Below, in pieces: positions 58,748 to 64,000 of a stretch of DNA of 64,000 bases. The notes beneath the pieces were generated by a model. It worked only from the letters and a program-made list of their open reading frames with translations, was not told the origin of the DNA and searched no databases. The first letter of the stretch is position 1, and the number at the start of each line of letters is the position of its first letter. Source of the stretch: Paenibacillus sp. RUD330 (GTDB taxonomy: Bacteria > Bacillota > Bacilli > Paenibacillales > Paenibacillaceae); contig NZ_CP022655.2 of NCBI RefSeq assembly GCF_002243345.2, positions 2,048,501 through 2,112,500 on the forward strand, read 5' to 3'. A program made the translations under genes and the position numbers.

Positions 58748-60199
58748 GTGGATAGCGGAGAAAGCGCAGAGCCTGATCTAGGAGGCGGCACCGGGATCGA
58801 GGAGCTGAAGGCATACGTCAAGTCGCATCCAGGCAACAGGCTTGCCTGGTTCTTTCTCGGCAAAGCCTACGCGAGGCAGGGAATGGAAGCCAAGGCCAAC
58901 TATTGCTACCTCAAATCCGGCAGCGTCTACGAAGCGTTCGAGAACGAAGCCCATCCGCTGACGCTCGGCTCGGGACCGCTGCATGCCATGCTCGAAACCT
59001 GGGATCGGGACAGGAGGCGCAAAAAGGGAGCGGCAAGGATTGTGCTCGCAGTCCTCGCCGCGTTCATGCTGTCATCCGTGGCGGCCGCCCCAGGCGTGCC
59101 GACGCAGCTGTCCCAGACCGTCAGCCTGCCTGAGGGAAGCAAGGCTGGAGAAGCTCCGCCAGCAGCATCAGCGGCATCCAAGGCCGGCACGAAGCGATCC
59201 GTCGTCTGGGTGGACAGCGATCAGACGGGAATTGGCGCTGCGGCAGCGATCGGAGCTCTGGAAAGCGATGAAGCACTTCCATCCGCAGAGGCGTTCACGC
59301 TGCCGCGATCCGGAGGCTATTACCGGTGGCGGGCGGGCGCAAAGGGAGTGGTGGAAGCTTCGCGCACAGGCGGCAAGGGTGCTTATGCCGTGCAAACGGC
59401 CGACAACGAGAAATGCGCATGCGAAAGCGGCCTTTCGGAGGCGGCTGACCGCCGGGTCCGTGAGGAGACTGTTTTTCAGGAGCAGGCTTGGTCGACGATC
59501 AGCGGCATCAGGCAATTCAAGCGGCTCAACGGGAAGTGGCCGGATTCCGCCGAACAGCTTGCAGGGGATTACCCTCATAATATTCTCCCTGGGCTCCCTG
59601 GCGAGGCGGAGAAGCATTTCTCCGAGTGGCTGCTCCAGGCTCGCCAAGGAGCGGCCGGCTCTTCTGCGGGCGGAGGCCCCGGAGCGGTTCCGCCGGCGGC
59701 CGGAAAGGGCGCCGGCAAGGAAGGCGTCCTGCAGGAGGCGATGACGGCGACGCTTAAGATCGTCGTCGACCCGCATTCGAGACAGCTTGCGCTCCTGAGC
59801 GGCGCCGTCGTTGTCCGCGCCTATCCGGTAGGTGTCGGCGGCGGCAAGACACCGCGCGGCAGCTTCTCCATATCGGAGAAGGTGCGCAATCCGAACGGAA
59901 GCTCCAAAGGTCCGTTCGGAAGCAGAGGCATGACGCTCTCGGACACTCGGTATGCCATTCATGGCACGGACGAGCCGGATTCGATCGGAACCGACCGCTC
60001 GCTCGGCTGCATCCGCATGGCGAAGGCCGATCTGGAGGAGCTGTACGATCTTGTGCCGCTCGGAACGGAAGTGGCGATCGGCGACGGAAAGCTGGCTTTC
60101 CTGCAGCGGGAAGGGGAAGCCGAAAGCGAAAAAGGCCGCTACGAGGTGCGGCCGAGTTCCCGGGAGGAAAATCCGGACAAGGTATACGACTGGCTGTAG
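58748..60199 (+). CDS. Membrane-anchored L,D-transpeptidase (YkuD domain)
   Basis: The 483-residue protein has a cytoplasmic N-terminus with a TPR-like stretch (KSHPGNRLAWFFLGKAYARQ), one membrane helix (about 96-114), a long Ala/Gly/Ser-rich region, and a C-terminal YkuD domain (about 345-440) with the catalytic H405 (IHGTDE) and C421 (SLGCIRMA). It would make 3-3 cross-links or attach proteins to peptidoglycan outside the membrane. The start is uncertain: GTG 58748 is favoured by GGAAGGGGG; ATG 58694 and TTG 58673 upstream lie close to the preceding terminator. Confidence 0.8.
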   Translation: MDSGESAEPDLGGGTGIEELKAYVKSHPGNRLAWFFLGKAYARQGMEAKANYCYLKSGSVYEAFENEAHPLTLGSGPLHAMLETWDRDRRRKKGAARIVLAVLAAFMLSSVAAAPGVPTQLSQTVSLPEGSKAGEAPPAASAASKAGTKRSVVWVDSDQTGIGAAAAIGALESDEALPSAEAFTLPRSGGYYRWRAGAKGVVEASRTGGKGAYAVQTADNEKCACESGLSEAADRRVREETVFQEQAWSTISGIRQFKRLNGKWPDSAEQLAGDYPHNILPGLPGEAEKHFSEWLLQARQGAAGSSAGGGPGAVPPAAGKGAGKEGVLQEAMTATLKIVVDPHSRQLALLSGAVVVRAYPVGVGGGKTPRGSFSISEKVRNPNGSSKGPFGSRGMTLSDTRYAIHGTDEPDSIGTDRSLGCIRMAKADLEELYDLVPLGTEVAIGDGKLAFLQREGEAESEKGRYEVRPSSREENPDKVYDWL

Positions 60200-60252
60200 G
60201 GCTTGGACGGATCGGCTGAGGACCGGAAACGGTCAACCGGGATCGGAAACAA

Positions 60253-60390
60253 TCAGCTGAAGATCAGAAGCAGGATCATGACGATGGCGAATACGGCGAA
60301 GATGGAGGCGGCCGCAATGATGGCCTTGCGGTTCGGCTGCTGACTCGCCGGAGCCTTTCTCGTCGGAGGCTTGCGTTTGGCTGTGCTCAT
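60253..60390 (-). CDS. Small single-pass membrane protein
   Basis: The 45-residue protein from ATG 60390 has a basic N-terminus (STAKRKPPTRKAPASQQPNR) and one C-terminal membrane helix (AIIAAASIFAVFAIVMILLL). GGAGAGGTCGATAAGC lies just upstream. No family is recognised; such proteins often act as membrane anchors or modulators. Confidence 0.6.
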   Translation of the reverse strand: MSTAKRKPPTRKAPASQQPNRKAIIAAASIFAVFAIVMILLLIFS

Positions 60391-60745
60391 GCTTATCGAC
60401 CTCTCCTGAAGGATGATGGCAGTGCTTGTACCGTTATTGTAATCGCTTGCCGGAGAAATGGGCAAGCCTTTCATCCATTCCGCAAAACCGATTCAGCGGA
60501 TGTCCTCCTGCCGGGGGAAATTCCTTGGGGGATCGAAAAAAAGACGCCCGGGGATGAAATGCAAACGCTCCCCGAAGCGCCGGCGCCCTTTTCTTTTGGT
60601 GCTGAACAAGATAAACTGAAAGGCAGAGCCTTTTTTGCCGTGCGGGACTATTCGTACGGCCAACATCTCTACATACCTACGCAAACGTCCGCCGCCACAT
60701 AGGACGGCGAAGCCGTTTTGCTTGAACGGAAACGGAGTGGACTTC

Positions 60746-61843
60746 TTGCTGTACCAATACGTAGCCAAGCCGTTCTTTTTCCGGCTTGATCCCGAAAAAG
60801 CGCATCATCTGGTCATTGACGGCCTTCATCAAGCTTCACGGGTGCCGGGCATGACCGCTTTATTGCGCGGCATGTACGGCGTGCCGGAATACCCCGAGCT
60901 CAGCATGGATCTTCTGGGGCTCAGCTTCGCGCATCCCGTGGGTCTTGCCGCGGGCCTGGACAAAAACGCCAAGTCCGTGGAAGGCTTCTCCAGCGTCGGC
61001 TTCGGATTCATGGAAGTCGGCACCGTCACGCCGCTTCCCCAGCCCGGCAACGAGCTGCCGAGGCTGTTCCGGCTTCCGGCCGACGAAGCGCTGATCAACC
61101 GGATGGGCTTCAACAACGACGGAGCCGCCGCCATGGCCGGGAGGCTCGGCAGCCTCTCCGCGAGGCCGATTCCCGTATTCGTGAACATCGGCAAAAACAA
61201 GGCGACTCCGAATGAGCTCGCCCATGAGGATTACCGGCGCTGCGTCAAGGAGCTGTTCGCCTACGGCGATCTGTTCGTCGTCAACATCAGCTCCCCCAAT
61301 ACGCCGGACCTCAGGGCGCTCCAGCTGGGAGACGAGCTGAAGACGCTTCTCCAGGCCGTGAAGGAAGAGATGGCCGTGCAGGCGGCCAAGCATGGATCGG
61401 CGCCCAAGCCGGTGCTGGTCAAGCTGGCGCCGGACATGACGCCGGAGCAGCTGGCGTTCTCGGTCGACACGATCGCTGCGAGCGGAGTGGAAGGCATCAT
61501 CGCGACGAATACGACCCTGTCCCGCGACGGGCTCACCCATGCCAACGCCTCGCAGTCCGGAGGCATGAGCGGCCGTCCGCTGCGCGAGAGATCGACGGAA
61601 GTCGTAGCCGCCATCTACCGGCAGACCGGCGGGAAGCTGCCGATCATCGGATCCGGCGGCATCTTCACGGCGGAGGATGCGTACGCCAAAATCAGAGCGG
61701 GCGCATCGCTCGTTGAAATTTACACCTCGATGATCTACAAAGGTCCGGGGATCGTAAAAGAAATCGCGTCAGGTCTCAGGGAGCTGCTGCTCCGCGATGG
61801 GCATTCCCATCTGCGCGAGGCTATCGGCGCCGATCATCACTGA
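60746..61843 (+). CDS. pyrD: Dihydroorotate dehydrogenase (quinone), class 2
   Basis: The 365-residue flavoenzyme oxidises dihydroorotate to orotate in pyrimidine synthesis. The N-terminal YQYVAKPFFFRLDPEKAHHL helix that docks to membrane quinone marks class 2; FMN motifs GLAAGLDKNAK, VNISSPNTPDLR with the catalytic Ser, ATNTTLSRDG and GSGGIFTAEDAYAKI are present. Start TTG 60746 is set by GGAGTGG and by the family N-terminus. Bacilli commonly have class 1B PyrD in the pyr operon, so a separate class 2 enzyme is notable. Confidence 0.92.
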   Translation: MLYQYVAKPFFFRLDPEKAHHLVIDGLHQASRVPGMTALLRGMYGVPEYPELSMDLLGLSFAHPVGLAAGLDKNAKSVEGFSSVGFGFMEVGTVTPLPQPGNELPRLFRLPADEALINRMGFNNDGAAAMAGRLGSLSARPIPVFVNIGKNKATPNELAHEDYRRCVKELFAYGDLFVVNISSPNTPDLRALQLGDELKTLLQAVKEEMAVQAAKHGSAPKPVLVKLAPDMTPEQLAFSVDTIAASGVEGIIATNTTLSRDGLTHANASQSGGMSGRPLRERSTEVVAAIYRQTGGKLPIIGSGGIFTAEDAYAKIRAGASLVEIYTSMIYKGPGIVKEIASGLRELLLRDGHSHLREAIGADHH

Positions 61844-61862
61844 CAAGACAGGAGGCGGACGG

Positions 61863-62672
61863 ATGGACGGCCGGGATTGGAACCAATTTCTGCAGCCTTA
61901 TGAACAAGCGGTAGAGGAAATGAAAGTGAAATTCAAAACGCTGCGGACCGAGCTCAAAGCCCGGGAATCCTACGCGCCCATCGAATTCGTGACCGGCAGG
62001 GTGAAGAAAATATCCAGCATCCTGGATAAAGCCCGCCGCTTGAACGTGCCGATGGATCAGCTGGAGACGGGCATCGAGGACATCGCAGGCATCCGCATCA
62101 TGTGCCAGTTCGTCGACGACATCCTGCGGGTCGCCGCGATCATCCGCTCCAGGCAGGACTTGAAGCTGGTCTACGAGAAGGATTACGTCACCAACTTCAA
62201 GGACAGCGGCTACCGCAGCTATCACATGATCGTCGAGTATCCGGTGCAGACGGCGATCGGCTTCAAGAAAGTGCTTGCCGAGATTCAGATCCGGACGCTG
62301 GCGATGAACTTCTGGGCGACGATCGAGCATTCGCTCAACTACAAGTACAAGCAAAGCCTGCCGGAGGAAGTGAAGCTGAGGCTGCGCAAGGCATCCGAAG
62401 CGGCATTCAACCTCGACACGGAAATGTCGAGCATCCGGCATGAAATTCTGGAAGCGCAGATCGGCTTCGAGGAAGGCTCCAATATCGTCAACAAAGTGCT
62501 GAGCGATATCCAGGACCTGTATTTCTACAGGAGGGTGCGCGAGGCGGTGCAGTTCCAGCTCAAGTTCAACGAGCTGTGGGAGCAGGGAGACACGTTCGAG
62601 CTCAAGCAGCTCGCGCAGGAGATCCAGTACTCTCTGCACAAGGCGAGAAAAGGCGGAAGCCCATCCGATTAA
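61863..62672 (+). CDS. Small alarmone synthetase, RelQ/YjbM-like GTP pyrophosphokinase
   Basis: The 269-residue protein is a single ppGpp synthetase domain without hydrolase: RVKKISSILDKARRL, IEDIAGIRIMCQFVDDI, DYVTNFKDSGYRSYHMIVEY and EIQIRTLAMNFWATIEHSLN are the family motifs. It is longer at the C-terminus (about 50 residues) than B. subtilis YjbM. It makes (p)ppGpp in response to wall or other stress. ATG 61863 follows AGGAGGCGG, 19 bases after pyrD, so both share a transcript, which would tie pyrimidine and stringent control loosely. Confidence 0.9.
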   Translation: MDGRDWNQFLQPYEQAVEEMKVKFKTLRTELKARESYAPIEFVTGRVKKISSILDKARRLNVPMDQLETGIEDIAGIRIMCQFVDDILRVAAIIRSRQDLKLVYEKDYVTNFKDSGYRSYHMIVEYPVQTAIGFKKVLAEIQIRTLAMNFWATIEHSLNYKYKQSLPEEVKLRLRKASEAAFNLDTEMSSIRHEILEAQIGFEEGSNIVNKVLSDIQDLYFYRRVREAVQFQLKFNELWEQGDTFELKQLAQEIQYSLHKARKGGSPSD

Positions 62673-62748
62673 CGACGGTTCCGCTTGCTCCCGATGAATA
62701 GATCCCGGGCGCTTGCCGGATACGGGCAAGCCTCGACGCAACGGCACA

Positions 62749-62772
62749 GCGGGACGATGTTGTCCCGCTTTT
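62749..62772 (+). terminator. Terminator after the alarmone synthetase gene
   Basis: AGCGGGAC / GTCCCGCT stem with a 5-base loop and TTTT. Confidence 0.7.
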
Positions 62773-62839
62773 GGCATTTCCACCCGAATAGAGAGAAACC
62801 CTCTAAGGAATGGATGCAAATCGAAAGGAATGATGGCTG

Positions 62840-63619
62840 ATGGTCAAAAGAATTCGACTCGACAAGCTGCTCTCATCCATGGGATACGGCTCCAGAGCCG
62901 AGATCCGAAGAGTCGTCAAAACGGGGATCGTGACCGTGGACGGCTCGGTCGAGAAGGACAGCGGCCGCATCGTGGATCCCGGCACCGAGCAGGTCCGGTA
63001 TGATGGAGAGCTGGTGGAGTACCGGGATAAGATCTATCTCGTGATGAACAAGCCGCCTGGAGTCGTATCGGCGACAGAGGATGCCCGGGACCGGACGGTG
63101 ATCGATCTGCTGGATCCGCGCGACCGTGTGCTGGAGCCGTTTCCGGTCGGAAGGCTGGACAAGGATACGGAAGGGCTGCTGCTGCTGACAAACGACGGCC
63201 AGCTTGCGCATGATCTGCTGTCACCGCGCAAGCATGTGCCGAAGACGTATTTTGCGCTTGTGGAAGGCGACACGCCCGTAGGCGAGAACGACCGGGAGCA
63301 GTTCGCCAAGGGAGTCACGCTTGAAGACGGGTACACGACTTTGCCGGCAGAGCTCGCCATTGAAGGCATAGCCGAGCCGGAGGCGGGCGGGAGCGCCGGC
63401 GTGACGACCCGGATCCGCCTGACGATCCACGAGGGCAAGTTCCATCAGGTGAAGCGAATGTTTCTATCCACAGGGCGCAAGGTCACCTATCTGCAGCGTA
63501 TCTCCATGGGCTCCCTCGAGCTTGACGGCACTCTCGGCCTCGGGGAATACCGCGAGCTCAGCGCGGCCGAGCTGGAAGGACTGAGAAGCGGGCCATCCAA
63601 AGAGGACGGTAAAGATTGA
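62840..63619 (+). CDS. RsuA/RluB-family rRNA pseudouridine synthase
   Basis: The 259-residue enzyme has an N-terminal S4 RNA-binding domain (RIRLDKLLSSMGYGSRAEIR, to about 60) and a pseudouridine synthase domain with the catalytic Asp in VGRLDKDTEGLLLLTNDG, HKTYFAL-like KTYFALVEG and HEGKFHQVKRMF. It modifies uridine in 16S or 23S rRNA; the family branch (RsuA for U516) is the best match. AAGGAATGATGGCTG precedes ATG 62840. Monocistronic or last in its unit. Confidence 0.9.
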   Translation: MVKRIRLDKLLSSMGYGSRAEIRRVVKTGIVTVDGSVEKDSGRIVDPGTEQVRYDGELVEYRDKIYLVMNKPPGVVSATEDARDRTVIDLLDPRDRVLEPFPVGRLDKDTEGLLLLTNDGQLAHDLLSPRKHVPKTYFALVEGDTPVGENDREQFAKGVTLEDGYTTLPAELAIEGIAEPEAGGSAGVTTRIRLTIHEGKFHQVKRMFLSTGRKVTYLQRISMGSLELDGTLGLGEYRELSAAELEGLRSGPSKEDGKD

Positions 63620-63713
63620 CTATAGCTGTGTTGAAACTTGTATGCGGCTTCAGGATATGAGTAAATGAGGTTGTCGGACCGACACATCCTCTACTGGAAG
63701 GAGGCTGATACAA

Positions 63714-63746
63714 ATGGATCAGGCATACGAGGTGGTCTCCGCCTAA
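63714..63746 (+). CDS. Ten-codon leader ORF
   Basis: ATG at 63714 follows GGAAGGAGG eight bases upstream; the peptide reads MDQAYEVVSA. The stop codon TAA forms the loop of a hairpin (63737-63753), so a ribosome reading to the end would melt it. I do not recognise the peptide. Confidence 0.4.
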   Translation: MDQAYEVVSA

Positions 63747-63766
63747 GGCGGAGTCCATGCCAAAAA

Positions 63767-63799
63767 GGGAGGCCCTAATCAGGCCTCCCTCGTTATTTT
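63767..63799 (+). terminator. Terminator after the leader ORF
   Basis: GGGAGGCC / GGCCTCCC stem, 7-base loop, then TCGTTATTTTT. Confidence 0.75.
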
Positions 63800-63896
63800 T
63801 CCGGCCAGGAAGGATTACGCAAGCAGACAGCGAATACCATTAAACAGAACTGTTGCGACAGCAGCAGTCAACATTTTGAAAGGAGGCGCAGCAAAT

Positions 63897-64000
63897 ATGA
63901 AAATCATGAACATGATTTCCGTTGCTGTAAGGCAAAAACGCATTCTTGCCGCTATCAGTCGTCGTTTGGTCGTCAAGGGTTACGCAATTGAGGAGGTAGG
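63897..64000 (+). CDS. Unknown protein, cut by the right window edge
   Basis: The frame opens at ATG 63897 with GAAAGGAGG nine bases upstream and stays open to the edge (34 codons seen). It starts MKIMNMISVAVRQKRIL then AAISRRLVVKGYAIEEV. It is basic and amphipathic. No family is recognised. Base composition is less GC-rich than in the other genes. It lies about 100 bases after the leader terminator and may be the attenuated gene. Confidence 0.5.
   Translation, partial: MKIMNMISVAVRQKRILAAISRRLVVKGYAIEEV

Larger units (their letters stand above)
63667..63799 (+). promoter_or_regulatory. Structured leader with a short ORF and terminator (possible attenuator)
   Basis: Three elements follow each other. 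Hairpin 1 (63667-63691) contains the perfect TGTCGG-A-CCGACA palindrome and GAGG/CCTC. A strong GGAAGGAGG leads to a 10-codon ORF (63714-63746) whose end forms hairpin 2 (CTCCGCC/GGCGGAG around the stop codon, outer arms GGCAT/ATGCC). Hairpin 3 (63767-63789) is a terminator. The arrangement resembles a translation-dependent attenuator before the cut gene at 63897. Confidence 0.45.

Noticed and set aside
63714-63799. T-box riboswitch, because GAGGTGGTCTCCGCC resembles the T-box sequence followed by a terminator
   Set aside because: The conserved GGTGGNACCGCG is not matched, and no specifier loop or stem I motifs are seen upstream.

Overview
The window looks like chromosome of a high-GC Paenibacillus or a close Paenibacillaceae relative. 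The reasons are the roughly 60% GC, strong AGGAGG-type ribosome binding sites, frequent TTG/GTG starts, rho-independent terminators between most units, and typical low-GC-branch Gram-positive families: YjcZ, DUF3906, DUF1450, YesL, YitT, YtpB, CshA, the coproporphyrin-type hemE-hemH-hemY operon, and copper-amine-oxidase-N domains. No rRNA, tRNA, CRISPR array, complete insertion sequence or prophage was seen. The right edge cuts a gene that is unrecognised.

Layout, left to right. 1-2.2 kb: a cut AraC-type regulator divergent from a GH4 alpha-galactosidase. 2.3-6.1 kb: an OmpR-type two-component pair resembling HssR/HssS, glutamate racemase (murI) and an M14 peptidoglycan-type peptidase. 6.3-11.4 kb: GNAT, a DUF1232-like protein, HesB-like and DUF1450 small proteins, an rRNA methyltransferase, an O-methyltransferase and an MFS efflux pump. 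11.5-15.9 kb: a LacI regulator divergent from a large clan-A glycosidase. 16.1-17.9 kb: a 13-bp tandem repeat, a deoxyribosyltransferase and a spermidine-synthase-like protein.

17.9-22.1 kb is the most distinctive part. It is a Fur-box-controlled operon made of an IsdE-like haem-binding protein fused to a copper-amine-oxidase-N domain, a FecCD permease, an ATPase, and an unusual ankyrin-IsdG haem oxygenase fusion with a His/Gly-rich insertion. It should import haem and release its iron. It is followed by an Xre regulator, a hybrid histidine kinase with five PAS-like segments, and the hemE-hemH-hemY operon (26-29.4 kb), so haem uptake, breakdown and synthesis sit within 12 kb.

29.5-46.8 kb holds mostly single genes: a CapA-like protein, GDPD, DUF92, oligoendopeptidase F with two good start sites, a cold-shock protein, an MFS transporter, tetraprenyl-beta-curcumene synthase, phosphofructokinase, a DUF4015 glycosidase, YitT, the DEAD-box helicase CshA, YjcZ and YesL. 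46.88-47.08 kb carries a likely 6S RNA. 47-54 kb: DUF1499-like, Tpx, rhomboid, a zinc metallopeptidase, MerR, and an ammonium transporter followed by a DUF294 nucleotidyltransferase and a DEDDh exonuclease, with a convergent JAMM peptidase. 54-63.6 kb: a TlpA-like thioredoxin, citramalate synthase, DNA polymerase IV, ferredoxin, L,D-transpeptidase, dihydroorotate dehydrogenase, a small alarmone synthetase and an RsuA-type pseudouridine synthase. The last 380 bases carry a structured leader with a 10-codon ORF and a terminator, then the start of the cut gene.

All assignments come from reading the sequence and from family knowledge. No database search was run.
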